This document shows positions 44,039-52,971 of a stretch of 64,000 nucleotides of DNA, piece after piece. The position numbers were made by a program, and so were the translations under genes. Source of the stretch: Paenibacillus taichungensis (GTDB lineage: Bacteria; Bacillota; Bacilli; Paenibacillales; Paenibacillaceae). Numbering within the stretch: the first letter of the stretch is position 1; the number at the start of each line of letters is the position of its first letter. Under the pieces are notes generated by a model, which saw only the letters and a program-made list of their open reading frames with translations, made no database searches and had not been told where the DNA came from. The DNA lies in assembly GCF_003287275.1 (NCBI RefSeq), contig NZ_QEVW01000008.1:124001-188000 (forward strand), in the 5' to 3' direction.

Positions 44039-44902
44039 ATGAGGTTAACTCTGGAAAGTATCCGCTGGGTCGAGTTGAGCGAAGAAATTCGCTGCCTTCT
44101 TGAAAAACCATACAAGATTCTTCCCCTGTCACCAGGCTTGGAAGCAGAAGTTGTTAAGATAGAATGCGCAGATCACTCGTATGTGTTAAAGATATGGAAC
44201 AAGGATTCCAAACCCAATATTCGCAACCAGTATGAACTATTATCCAGACTATGCGAGAGTGGAATACAAGTCTCCAAACCGTACGGTTGGGGCATGGATG
44301 TGGATTCTAATCAAGTTCTGTTAACGAGTTATGACGGGGAGCCTATAGCCAAGTTAATCAAAACCAAGCTGGAGCAATTGGCCCAAATGTTAATTCAAGT
44401 GCATGGTTATGATATAAATGGTATGAGTAACGCGGATGCAAATTTCATACCGCAATATGATTTCGTGGGATATTTTTTCCCCTCCATTGAACTGCATGAG
44501 GATATGCATCAGATCCTGACGAACCTTCTTCAACGGACTGAGTTTAGGCATGATTATTTGATCCATGGTGATTATAACCTGGGAAATATTCTGGAGTCAG
44601 ATGATCAATATGCGATTATCGATTGGACGAATGGTCAGCGTGGTGATCCCAGATACGATATAGCGTGGTCCATTTTTCTGATGACGATCTATACGGGGGA
44701 ACGAAACGGTAAGATGTACAGTGCTCTATTCAAGAGTCTATCGGAATACACACCAGACGATGCGGAGATTTTTGAAGCTATGGCTTGTTTGCGCTGGATC
44801 CTATTAAAGCGTGTGTCTAATGTTCCTATGGGGCCGGGTGTAATGCAGCGGGTTAAAAAGATTATTGGCAGTAATTCATATTTAAATGATGAACTGCTGT
44901 AG
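44039..44902 (+). CDS. Aminoglycoside-phosphotransferase-family kinase
   Basis: A 287-residue small-molecule kinase. The catalytic loop HGDYNLGNILESDD and the metal-binding YAIIDWTNGQRGDPRYDIA are intact, as is the N-lobe lysine region (SYVLKIWNKDS). It could phosphorylate an antibiotic, choline, a sugar or another small molecule; its divergence from known resistance enzymes prevents a choice. AGAAGGG precedes the ATG. Confidence 0.82.
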   Translation: MRLTLESIRWVELSEEIRCLLEKPYKILPLSPGLEAEVVKIECADHSYVLKIWNKDSKPNIRNQYELLSRLCESGIQVSKPYGWGMDVDSNQVLLTSYDGEPIAKLIKTKLEQLAQMLIQVHGYDINGMSNADANFIPQYDFVGYFFPSIELHEDMHQILTNLLQRTEFRHDYLIHGDYNLGNILESDDQYAIIDWTNGQRGDPRYDIAWSIFLMTIYTGERNGKMYSALFKSLSEYTPDDAEIFEAMACLRWILLKRVSNVPMGPGVMQRVKKIIGSNSYLNDELL

Positions 44903-44958
44903 TATTGTCCTAAACTGTTCTTCACTGCATACCTATGGTATAGAGGAGCGTGATAGGT

Positions 44959-45306
44959 ATGGAACAGAAGGTGCAAACCTATTTTGAACTGAAACAGCAG
45001 CAAAAAGAAATTGAACAACGACTATCTGTGTTACGAGATGAGATTGTCGGGTATTGTGAGGAGCAGGGTGTCTATGAGACGCAAGTTGGCGGATACGCTG
45101 TGAAAACGGTGCTTCAGCACCGTAAGGAATATGATGATCAGAAGCTGTACGCGTCCCTTCCCGATCCGGACATTTGGCGACTACTGTCCAAGGTAGACAG
45201 TCATAAGCTCAAAAGCCTCATCAAACTGAACATACTCACTGAAGAGCAGATTAGTCCAGCTTGTACGGTGAAGCCAGTAACATTATTACAGGTGGACAAG
45301 TTGTAA
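44959..45306 (+). CDS. Hypothetical coiled-coil protein, 115 aa
   Basis: Begins MEQKVQTYFELKQQQKEIEQRLS, a strongly predicted coiled coil over about 25 residues. A strand-rich middle (YETQVGGYAVKTVLQHRKEYDD) and a helical end follow. It resembles small helical proteins of phage or recombination cassettes (Gp157-like), without proof. ATG 44959 lies 10 bases after AGAGGAG; GTG 44950 is too close. Confidence 0.65.
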   Translation: MEQKVQTYFELKQQQKEIEQRLSVLRDEIVGYCEEQGVYETQVGGYAVKTVLQHRKEYDDQKLYASLPDPDIWRLLSKVDSHKLKSLIKLNILTEEQISPACTVKPVTLLQVDKL

Positions 45307-45762
45307 CCCTTTGCACGCCATTATATATTAACTATTCTATAATCGTCATCACTAAGCACCTTCCACGGCATATTGCTCTTTTGCCATCATCGACGGAATA
45401 CGGAGGTGTTTTTGTTTTTGCGTGGAAGCAAAAGCTGGCCTTTTGTGTTCGATCAACAGTTACAACTAAAGAGTCGTCTGGAGTAACATTAAGGAGTAGC
45501 GATCATAGGCTCTTTGTCATTCGCACTTCTAAGCCTACGCTCCCTGAGGAGCTGATTGAATCGGTCACGATGTGACCGGTTTTTTTGTTGTATGCAAAAG
45601 TTGTGTGCCAATTTCAGCTGTGCGTTTTAAGTCATCTGTGATCATAGTCTCAAATCAGTCCCGGAATGAAAGCAAGCGGATGCTTTAAACAGTCAAGCGA
45701 GTAGTTTATATGTTATAATTTGTAATTAATTCATGTGCCATCTTTGATAGGGAGGGGAGAAA
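45307..45762 (+). other. Intergenic stretch with terminator and possible gene remnant
   Basis: No convincing gene in 456 bases. CGGAGGTG at 45401 precedes a 22-codon TTG-start frame (45418-45486; FVFDQQLQLKSRLE). A second frame close behind it reads SSDHRLFVIRTSKPTLPEELIESV up to 45575, just before a strong terminator. Both segments look protein-like and could be pieces of one small frameshifted gene. Confidence 0.35.
45562..45586 (+). terminator. Rho-independent terminator
   Basis: CGGTCAC / GTGACCG with a three-base loop and a long T run. Confidence 0.9.
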
Positions 45763-46128
45763 ATGAAGATTAATTACTTGGCTTTTATTGCGCTCATGTT
45801 TATTCTCGTAGGATGTTCTGAGAGGATGATATCCCTGAATGGGGAAAGTGAGCATTGGAAAGTTGTGGTTACCAACAGATTTCAAACCGGTATGGTTGAA
45901 TATACGATTCGATATACCGGGGACGAAAATATGGTGAAAGATGTTGGTTATCAGTTTGACGGCAAAGATCTAACGGCAAGCGGATTGGAAGAAAATCTGG
46001 GTACACCTGTCCGGGATATTAAGCAATCCTCGGGTCCGAAATACTTGGAAAATGAAGACTTTCCTATCCCAGTCCATATTCAATGGAATGAAGATCAGGA
46101 AGAGACAGTATATCTTCAAAAGTTGTAA
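45763..46128 (+). CDS. Small lipoprotein
   Basis: A 121-residue exported lipoprotein. The signal peptide MKINYLAFIALMFILVGC has lipobox LVGC with the lipidated Cys18. The mature part is beta-rich (WKVVVTNRFQTGMVEYTIRYTG) and has no recognised domain. AGGGAGGGGAG precedes the ATG. First gene of a two-gene unit with the next, anchored protein. Confidence 0.78.
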   Translation: MKINYLAFIALMFILVGCSERMISLNGESEHWKVVVTNRFQTGMVEYTIRYTGDENMVKDVGYQFDGKDLTASGLEENLGTPVRDIKQSSGPKYLENEDFPIPVHIQWNEDQEETVYLQKL

Positions 46129-46152
46129 ACCGATGAGTTGAGGAGATGGACT

Positions 46153-46704
46153 ATGAGGAAAAAAGTAATTTCGATCGTGCTTGCCATCTGGGTATTGATG
46201 ATTGTGACCAGTGTGGTTCTTCTGTTTCTGCCCAGAACGATCCATCTTGATGGTGTGGGTGTAAAATATCGGCTAGGGGGAGAAGACAACAGGGAACCAG
46301 AGCAAACGGTTCATATCAACATGGATGGCAAGCGTTATCTAACGACCTCGGGTGATTACATATTCAGAGGAACTATTGATATTGAAGGTGAATCTTTCCC
46401 TGTACCCGAAGATCAAAAGAACCTCGAAATTCGTTTTCATGAAGGACACGGATTGATGGAATACTTCATTTTTGAAAATGGGCAAACGGATATCTTCCTA
46501 TACGGAACACTATTCGTAGATCGTGCATTCACCCGACTCACCATCGCTATTTCGGAGGAGAATTCGAACGGAGAGCAGAACAGTAAAAGTTGGAGCTCCG
46601 AAGATGGGCTCATGCTCTCGATGCCTGCAACGAATCGTTCCGAAGCTATTCAGCTCTCAAATGAACTGATGGAAACCTATCTCGGGGGCTATACATTAAA
46701 ATGA
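46153..46704 (+). CDS. Membrane-anchored hypothetical extracellular protein
   Basis: A 183-residue protein with one N-terminal membrane helix (VISIVLAIWVLMIVTSVVLLFL) and an outside domain of about 150 residues rich in short strands (VHINMDGKRYLTTSGDYIFRGTIDIEGE, GLMEYFIFENGQTDIFLYGTLF). The text IFRGTIDIEGE-like resembles other Paenibacillus/Bacillus membrane proteins of unknown role. ATG 46153 follows GAGGAG at 9 bases; it starts 24 bases after the lipoprotein stop, so they form an operon. Confidence 0.72.
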   Translation: MRKKVISIVLAIWVLMIVTSVVLLFLPRTIHLDGVGVKYRLGGEDNREPEQTVHINMDGKRYLTTSGDYIFRGTIDIEGESFPVPEDQKNLEIRFHEGHGLMEYFIFENGQTDIFLYGTLFVDRAFTRLTIAISEENSNGEQNSKSWSSEDGLMLSMPATNRSEAIQLSNELMETYLGGYTLK

Positions 46705-46720
46705 GAATTCATAAACATAA

Positions 46721-46779
46721 ACAGGCATGCATTTACCTGGAGGCTTTCTTCCTTCATGTAAACGACATGCCTATTTTTT
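46721..46779. terminator. Terminator between hypothetical and siderophore-binding genes
   Basis: AGGCATGCATTTAC pairs with GTAAACGACATGCCT, with a T run on the plus strand and A-rich flank that gives T on the minus strand. It serves converging transcripts. Confidence 0.7.
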
Positions 46780-46811
46780 GTTTATGCTGCAAATCTCTAG
46801 TGATTTTGTGT

Positions 46812-47879
46812 TCAGTTTCCAAGCAAAGCTTGTTCTACTTCATCCAGAACCTGACCATAGGCAATCGGTCCAAATCCAGCTACCCAGACCGTGTTGTCCA
46901 CCAGGTAAACCTGGTTGCTCTTCACAGCCTTCAGGCCTTTCCAGACTGCATTGTCACGCAGCTTCGTGAGCGCTTGTTCGTTATCTGCTTCACTACCGGA
47001 GATGATCATGAAAATACGATCCGGATTCAATTCAGGCAACAACTCGAGCGACACATTCTCAATAACTTCATTCATGACGATGCCTGCTTTGGCAAGATCA
47101 GGTGCATGGAGTCCGGCTATATCGTACAGCAGGTTCGGAGAATAGAAGGCGTCGGAAGATTTGTCACTTGGGGCAAATACCTGAATCTGCTTATCGGTCA
47201 AACGAAAAATCAGAATGGTGTCATCCGCGGCATTGCTGGCAGCAACCTTGGTACCAAGTTCCTTGGCCTTTTGATACAATTCATCCACGATTTCGTCTGC
47301 CTCTTTTTCTTTGCCCAATACTTTGGCTGTGTCCTTGAACCATTCAAGCGAATTGCTGAAGTAGCTGCTCATATAGACGGGTCCAATTGCGCTGATCGCG
47401 TCGTATTCATCAACAAGTACTTCATTGGACAGAATGAGATCCGGCTCTGTGTCCAGAAGTGCTTCCTTGTTGAATTCATTGACGGAACCGAGCGGTACGA
47501 CGCCTTCGAGCTTGTCCTTCAGATAGGCAGGCATCTCCTGACCGACTTGGGTCACCATGGCGTATGGTTTCATGCCCAATGCCACGAGGTGATCGGCATA
47601 CGCATAGGTCAAGCCAGCGATACGCTTGGGTTCAGCAGGAATATCCACAGGACCCTTAATACCCTCAACGGTACGTGTCTCCGTACTGATTGCCTCACTA
47701 TCAGACGATGTGGTACCGTTGGTGTTCTCTGTTGACTCACTGGCTGCGGAAGTGGATTCTCCCGTAGAAGTCTGTTCGGCTTTGGCGCAACCGGCAATTA
47801 GAATAATCAGCAGTATGAGCATGATGCTTGCCTTCAAATTGGGTTTAAATCCTCGTTTGTTTCTTCTATCTGTATTCAT
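46812..47879 (-). CDS. Iron-siderophore ABC transporter substrate-binding lipoprotein
   Basis: A 355-residue FepB/FhuD-type binding protein. Lipobox LIAGC with Cys31 after a hydrophobic signal (MLILLIILIA), a Ser/Thr-rich linker of about 40 residues and then the periplasmic-binding fold (PAEPKRIAGLTYAYADHLVALGMKP; EPDLILSNEVLVDEYDAISAIGPV; ELNPDRIFMIISG). No permease or ATPase gene is adjacent, so it must use one encoded elsewhere. ATG 47879 has AAAGGGGA upstream. A Fur box lies 21 bases before the start. The Btr-type regulator lies just upstream on the same strand. Confidence 0.9.
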   Translation of the reverse strand: MNTDRRNKRGFKPNLKASIMLILLIILIAGCAKAEQTSTGESTSAASESTENTNGTTSSDSEAISTETRTVEGIKGPVDIPAEPKRIAGLTYAYADHLVALGMKPYAMVTQVGQEMPAYLKDKLEGVVPLGSVNEFNKEALLDTEPDLILSNEVLVDEYDAISAIGPVYMSSYFSNSLEWFKDTAKVLGKEKEADEIVDELYQKAKELGTKVAASNAADDTILIFRLTDKQIQVFAPSDKSSDAFYSPNLLYDIAGLHAPDLAKAGIVMNEVIENVSLELLPELNPDRIFMIISGSEADNEQALTKLRDNAVWKGLKAVKSNQVYLVDNTVWVAGFGPIAYGQVLDEVEQALLGN

Positions 47880-47899
47880 ATGTGCATGTTCCCCTTTAC

Positions 47900-47914
47900 T
47901 GATTATCATTCTCA
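47900..47914 (-). promoter_or_regulatory. Fur box before siderophore-binding gene
   Basis: TGAGAATGATAATCA on the minus strand matches the 7-1-7 Fur consensus TGATAAT-N-ATTATCA at all but two positions. It lies just downstream of a TATACT box, a position suited to iron-dependent repression. Confidence 0.75.
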
Positions 47915-47966
47915 ATTACTAGTATAGGAGAGAAGATTCAGTGCGTCGAGGCACAAAAGGAACCAT

Positions 47967-49535
47967 TCACATGCACGATAGTGACCGAAGGCGCTCGGGA
48001 ATTTCCCGTAATAACAGATCATGCGAGAAGGCATTATAGCTGCCGAGTACATAATTCATCTGATCCAAATAAACCCGTCCCCGCTTCACCGCTTCCCGCG
48101 CTTTCCACCACGGTGAGTTTAACCATCTCTGCCGCTCTGAATCACTGACTGAAGGGTGGAACACCAACATGATGTAATCGGCGTCCAGATCATCCATCTT
48201 CCAATCCTCAGCAATATAATGGCTCTGCTGTTCATGGATCAGGGATGGGGTGGACAATTGCAGATCCTGATACAGGACCGCACCCATATGGCGGTAACCA
48301 GCAACAAAACAATCCTGACTTCGTACAAGTAACGACACGATTGAAGCAGAGCCGATCTGCTGACGAAGATGTGTTGCAGCCTGAAGGGATCTCTCATCAT
48401 ATTCATCCAGCCAGCTGTAAGCTTGTTGATTTCGTCCGGTAGCCTCAGCAATTTCAAGGAACTGACTGCGCCAGTCCTGGGATTGAAAAGCAATCGTCCG
48501 TGTAGGTGCAATCCTGTCTAGTTGCTGAACATGTGTATCGTCTGTATATTCACTGGTCAAAATCAGATCCGGTTCAGCCCGGAGCAGTGTAGCTGAATCG
48601 GGGGCTTCACCTTCATAGGCATTCATGAAAAGCGTATGATCCAGCAAAGAGGTCTTGGCTTTGAAAGAAGATCCCGTTGCGGCGCAAGGCTCCAGTCCCA
48701 GTGCCAGCAGATGCCCTGTATATTGATTATTCATGGCGGCCACCCTGATCTGACGTGGATTCGAATGAATATAGACGGTAGGCGAGAGGCCCACGGTTTT
48801 TTTGAATATGCGACTGAAGTATAAAGGGTTGTTGTAACCCACTTGGGCGGCTACATCCTGTATGGAGCTTTGTTGCCTGGTGAGCAGCCGTTTGGCGTGA
48901 TGCATTCGAATGTCGGTCAGATATTCCTGCGGACTTTTGCCCACGTTTTTCTTGAAAAAACGGGAATAGTAGCCCTCGGAGAAACCCGCCCGTTCGGCAA
49001 GCTGTTGACGTGTAATCGGCGTCTGATAGTTTTGCTCCATGTAACGCAGCGCGTCCAGTACAAGGCTGGCCGAGTCATAATCCGAGGTGGCTTCAAGCCG
49101 TTCTCCGACATCGGCGACCCATTGCAGAAATTGTCCTTGGATACGAATCCGCTGCCAATGGTTATGTTTCTGCCAGAGTATATGCAGTTCTTTGATTAAC
49201 TCGCGTTCATGTGATTGAAGGATACCAACACGGTTATGCTCAAAAAGGGGAGGAAGATTAAGAGCCTCTTCGAAATCCTCTCTGTTCGAGATCTGGCCCT
49301 CGATCTCCAACGCGATGATGCGTAAAGGATCTGCGGAAGTCTGTCTAATCTGCAGTTGTTTGCCATCCTGGAGAAAAATAAAATGCCCTGCCTTGAGATC
49401 GCGATGCTGACGATTCACGGTCAGACAGATCTCTCCATCCTCCAGCAGCAGTAACAGTTGTCCTTCTGTATGTGTGAACGGGTTGCCATTAGAGGGCAGC
49501 CTGGTGTGGTGCTCAATAGATGTAAGATTGTACAT
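47967..49535 (-). CDS. AraC-type regulator with fused siderophore-binding domain (Btr-like)
   Basis: A 522-residue transcription activator. Residues 1-150 are an AraC N-terminal domain. Residues 160-265 contain the paired helix-turn-helix (TRQQLAERAGFSEGYYSRFFKKNVGKSPQEYL; VAAQVGYNNPLYFSRIFKKTVGLSP). Residues 270-520 resemble an iron-siderophore binding protein (GLEPCAATGSSF, RAEPDLILTSEYTDD, DLDADYIMLVFHPSVSDSERQRW). This is the layout of Bacillus subtilis Btr, which activates siderophore uptake after binding the ferri-siderophore. The neighbouring Fur-controlled binding protein gene is the likely target. GAGAGGGA precedes the ATG. Confidence 0.88.
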   Translation of the reverse strand: MYNLTSIEHHTRLPSNGNPFTHTEGQLLLLLEDGEICLTVNRQHRDLKAGHFIFLQDGKQLQIRQTSADPLRIIALEIEGQISNREDFEEALNLPPLFEHNRVGILQSHERELIKELHILWQKHNHWQRIRIQGQFLQWVADVGERLEATSDYDSASLVLDALRYMEQNYQTPITRQQLAERAGFSEGYYSRFFKKNVGKSPQEYLTDIRMHHAKRLLTRQQSSIQDVAAQVGYNNPLYFSRIFKKTVGLSPTVYIHSNPRQIRVAAMNNQYTGHLLALGLEPCAATGSSFKAKTSLLDHTLFMNAYEGEAPDSATLLRAEPDLILTSEYTDDTHVQQLDRIAPTRTIAFQSQDWRSQFLEIAEATGRNQQAYSWLDEYDERSLQAATHLRQQIGSASIVSLLVRSQDCFVAGYRHMGAVLYQDLQLSTPSLIHEQQSHYIAEDWKMDDLDADYIMLVFHPSVSDSERQRWLNSPWWKAREAVKRGRVYLDQMNYVLGSYNAFSHDLLLREIPERLRSLSCM

Positions 49536-49896
49536 TGGAATATCCCTCTCTATGAAGCCGATCTCAGTGTGTATTAAAAGGCATTGGAGTCAAAGCCTAA
49601 GTATTATCTTATTATTCTAGCGAGTAACAGAAATGCTATCAATCATCTTCGTCATCTTCGATGTTCCCTTCCTTGTTCTCCCATCCTTTCTAATGGTCCA
49701 GTATGTGAAGATTACTGTTTAATAGCGTTTACAATAAAATTCAAAGAGAAACACCGAAATTAAATGGATTATCCTCCTAAAACGATCTATCTGCCGTTGT
49801 TTATGTATGCCAAATGTTAGTCCGATTTTATAAGCTTATTTTGTAGGCCAGAGGCTTCTGAATTATATAAAAATAAAAGGATAAAGGAGAGTTTTT
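49536..49896. other. Intergenic region between Btr-like and MFS genes
   Basis: A 361-base AT-rich divergent promoter region. I see no gene, terminator or clear operator in it. AAAGGAG near 49884 is the ribosome-binding site of the MFS gene. Confidence 0.5.
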
Positions 49897-51081
49897 GTGA
49901 ACGCGAACACAATCGCAAAAGAACGCCTCCCCTGGTCAGCTCTGCTCGCTTTGGCCATGGCTGGATTTATATGCATTCTTACAGAAAGCCTGCCAGCGGG
50001 GCTGCTGCCGCAAATAGTGCAAGATCTGAAGATCGGTGAAGGTTTGGCTGGACAGCTCGTCACTTTGTATGCGGTGGGGTCTCTTCTGGCGGCAATTCCC
50101 CTAACGACAGCAACTCGTGGATGGAGACGCAGGCCGTTGCTGCTATTATGCATCTTCGGTTTTCTGATTTTTAACACGATTACGGCCGTATCCTCGGTAT
50201 ATGGTTTGACCCTTGCTGCGCGCTTCATGGCGGGCGTGTCTGCTGGAGTGTTGTGGGGGATGACGGCAGGTTACGCACGCCGGATGGTTTCAGACTCGCT
50301 AAAGGGAAAAGCGATGGCTGTCGCCATGGTGGGCACACCGCTCGCGCTTGCATTGGGCGTTCCCTTGGGAACCTTTTTGGGCAATTACGCCGGATGGCGT
50401 CTTATTTTTGGAACAGTCTCATTATTGACGGTAGTGCTTGTATTGTGGGTGCTCTGGAAAGTACCTGACTATGAGGGGGAGCCTGCACGTCAGCAGCTTG
50501 CGCTTCATCGGATCTTTGTTATACCGGGGGTTCGTCCCATATTGTTTGTTGTTCTGACCTGGGTATTGGCCCATAACATTCTGTACACGTATATCTCACC
50601 TTATCTGGGCGAGACGATGCTGTCCGAACGGGTGGACCTGGTTCTGATGATCTTTGGAGTGACTTCGGTAATCGGTATATGGATTATTGGGCTGTTGATT
50701 GACCGTTACATGAGATTATTGATTCTGGTTAGCCTTGTTCTATTTGGGCTGGCCTCGCTGGTGATGGGGATCTTTATCCATCAACCGATGATGATCATTC
50801 TGGGAGTAGTGGCCTGGGGGCTTACATTTGGCGGAGCGGCTACGTTATTACAGACTGCAATTGCGCAGGCCGGAGGCAGAAGTGCCGATGTTGCCCAATC
50901 CATGCTGGTGACAGCATGGAACCTGGGGATCGGAGGGGGAGGGATCATCGGAGCCATTCTGCTGGACCAGACAGGTGCTCGTTTCCTGCCGATTTCCCTG
51001 ATCCTGTTGATCGTTATGGCTTTGCTCGTCGCCTGGTTCACCAGTAAACAGGGTTTCCCAAGACAGGTTAAGGACCGATGA
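49897..51081 (+). CDS. MFS efflux transporter (AraJ/sugar-efflux-like DHA1 type)
   Basis: A 394-residue transporter with twelve hydrophobic segments. The N-terminal half has FICILTESLPAGLLPQIVQDL and LTLAARFMAGVSAGVLWGMTAGYARR (motif A-like and antiporter motif C-like). DHA1 members of this group export sugars, arabinose-like compounds or drugs by proton antiport. GTG start with AAAGGAG upstream. It ends 12 bases from the convergent Lrp-type regulator gene. Confidence 0.85.
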   Translation: MNANTIAKERLPWSALLALAMAGFICILTESLPAGLLPQIVQDLKIGEGLAGQLVTLYAVGSLLAAIPLTTATRGWRRRPLLLLCIFGFLIFNTITAVSSVYGLTLAARFMAGVSAGVLWGMTAGYARRMVSDSLKGKAMAVAMVGTPLALALGVPLGTFLGNYAGWRLIFGTVSLLTVVLVLWVLWKVPDYEGEPARQQLALHRIFVIPGVRPILFVVLTWVLAHNILYTYISPYLGETMLSERVDLVLMIFGVTSVIGIWIIGLLIDRYMRLLILVSLVLFGLASLVMGIFIHQPMMIILGVVAWGLTFGGAATLLQTAIAQAGGRSADVAQSMLVTAWNLGIGGGGIIGAILLDQTGARFLPISLILLIVMALLVAWFTSKQGFPRQVKDR

Positions 51082-51093
51082 ACGATGAAACAT

Positions 51094-51534
51094 TTACACC
51101 GGATTCGTTCCTTCGATGAGATTTTTGGTTGCAATAGGTGAAGACATCGCGATGAGGGTGGTGTAAGTGCCGTATTGATCGCATCGGTCTCCAAATGCTT
51201 CAAGACCAGCAATCGAATCCGTCATGATCTTCAACAGGTAATTATGCTCTCCGCTCACGCGATGACATTCGATCACTTCGGGTGACGAACGGCAGAAATC
51301 AAGAAAGGCATGGCAATCCCGTGTGCGAAAAAGAAGATAGGAGGTACTCGACCTCCCTATTTTCTGCGGGGAAATGATGGTGCGGTATTCTTCGATTACG
51401 CCACTTTCTTCCAAGCGTTTCACGCGTTCCGTTACGGCGGGTTGAGATAAACCGACCAGCTTACCCAGTTCAGTCATGGATAGCCTTGCCTGGTTTTGCA
51501 AATGAAAGAGGATATTCGTATCGATTTGGTCCAT
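51094..51534 (-). CDS. Lrp/AsnC family transcriptional regulator
   Basis: A 146-residue regulator with the AsnC-type N-terminal helix-turn-helix (MDQIDTNILFHLQNQARLSMTELGKLVGLSQPAVTERVKRLEESGVI-like order) and a C-terminal RAM ligand-binding domain (PEVIECHRVSGEHNYLLKIMTD). AAAGGAGG lies 7 bases before the ATG. It is divergent from the serine hydrolase gene and convergent with the MFS gene; either may be its target. Confidence 0.92.
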   Translation of the reverse strand: MDQIDTNILFHLQNQARLSMTELGKLVGLSQPAVTERVKRLEESGVIEEYRTIISPQKIGRSSTSYLLFRTRDCHAFLDFCRSSPEVIECHRVSGEHNYLLKIMTDSIAGLEAFGDRCDQYGTYTTLIAMSSPIATKNLIEGTNPV

Positions 51535-51704
51535 GAGATGGCCTCCTTTAAAATTATAGGAAATGTTTAGTAAATGCCTTTATATTCATCGCGGATTAAA
51601 TCGAATAACATGGTTTTATTATGTAATACGGATGATATCATTTATATAATAAGCACACTTACTTTAAATAATCAAGCATGTGGCACATGGAGGGGATGAG
51701 TGAG

Positions 51705-52880
51705 ATGGGAGACAAAAATATGAAGTTTAATCCTGAATTTGTAGAAGAAGTGATTCACCGTACGTTGGCAGAAAAAAGAATTGTGGGTTCCGTTGTTCAG
51801 ATTGCGTGGAAAGGGGAAGTGGTCTATAACAGCGCGGATGGCCTCGCCGATCGAGAACAGAACAGACACATGCAAGAAGATGCGTTGTTCAGGTATGCTT
51901 CTGTAACCAAGCCAATTGTATCCACCGCCGCCATGGTATTGATATCCCAGGGTAAATTAAAGCTGGATGACCCGGTTATGAAATGGTTGCCAGAATTCCG
52001 TCCCAAACAGCCAAATGGGGAAGTTGCCTCCATGACGGTTCATCATCTGATGACGCATACGGCGGGTTTAACGTATCGTTTTTTTCAGGAGAACGGGGGA
52101 ACGTACGAAGTTGCCGGAGTATCGGATGGAATGGATATCGCTGGCATTACGCTGGAAGAGAATTTGCAAAGGATTGCTTCTGCTCCACTGCTGTATGAGC
52201 CCGGGAAGATGTGGAGATATTCGATTGCAACAGATGTACTAGGTGCGGTTATTGAGAAAGTGACTGGGCTGACACTGCGAGAAGCAGTAGAACTGCTCGT
52301 GACTCATCCACTGGGCATGAAGAATACGGATTTTGTCGCTGTGGATTCGAAGAGAATGACAGCTGCATATGCGGACAGTTCCAACAGTTCGGGGCAACCT
52401 CGTCGCTTGCGGGATGAGGACCATGTACCGTTTATTGAAGGTGCGGCGGGCTTCCAACTTGCACTCGAAAGATACCATGAACCATCGGCCTATCTTTCGG
52501 GTGGTGCGGGCATGATAGGAAGTGCAGGAGACTACCTATCATTGCTTGAAACGCTGCGTCAAGGTGGAGGTTCGCTTCTTCCTAAAGCACTGGTGGCCCA
52601 AATGACGATTAATCAGATTGGTCATCTAGAGATGCCTTATTGGCCAGGCAGAGGATTTGGCCTGGGATTCACGGTGTTGAAAGATCCGGCAGAAGCAGGT
52701 ACACCTGAGTCTGCTGGAACGTGGCGCATGGGTGGAACCTATGGTCACTCGTGGTTTGTTGATCCAACAGAAGAACTAAGCGTTGTTGCGTTCACCAATA
52801 CAGCTTTGGAGGGCATGTCGGGCAGATTCACAACGGAACTTTGCGAGGCTGTCTATGAGGGAATAGAGCGAAAGAGATAA
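51705..52880 (+). CDS. Serine hydrolase, beta-lactamase class C family
   Basis: A 391-residue esterase or peptidase of the class C beta-lactamase/D-aminopeptidase family. The nucleophile motif is Ser66-Val-Thr-Lys69 (YASVTKP). HHLMTHTAGLTYRF, the second motif Tyr in WRYSIATDVLG, and GHSWFVDP near the end as the KTG-equivalent are also present. No signal peptide is seen, so it is probably a cytoplasmic esterase rather than a true lactamase. GGAGGGG places the start at 51705. Confidence 0.85.
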   Translation: MGDKNMKFNPEFVEEVIHRTLAEKRIVGSVVQIAWKGEVVYNSADGLADREQNRHMQEDALFRYASVTKPIVSTAAMVLISQGKLKLDDPVMKWLPEFRPKQPNGEVASMTVHHLMTHTAGLTYRFFQENGGTYEVAGVSDGMDIAGITLEENLQRIASAPLLYEPGKMWRYSIATDVLGAVIEKVTGLTLREAVELLVTHPLGMKNTDFVAVDSKRMTAAYADSSNSSGQPRRLRDEDHVPFIEGAAGFQLALERYHEPSAYLSGGAGMIGSAGDYLSLLETLRQGGGSLLPKALVAQMTINQIGHLEMPYWPGRGFGLGFTVLKDPAEAGTPESAGTWRMGGTYGHSWFVDPTEELSVVAFTNTALEGMSGRFTTELCEAVYEGIERKR

Positions 52881-52971
52881 GTTGAGTTATGGATTAATAT
52901 GGAAAAATGTGATAAGGTAGAGCAGCAGATTACAGTGAATTCTAAATTTGATTCCGAAATGAGATGAGAAG

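Noticed and set aside
32749..46800. Integrated phage or transposon as source of the accessory genes
   Set aside because: No integrase, transposase, terminal repeats or structural phage gene was found in this region.
46701..47735. Long plus-strand frame opposite the siderophore-binding protein gene
   Set aside because: It is antisense to a recognised lipoprotein gene with lipobox and Fur box, and it runs through a terminator at its start.
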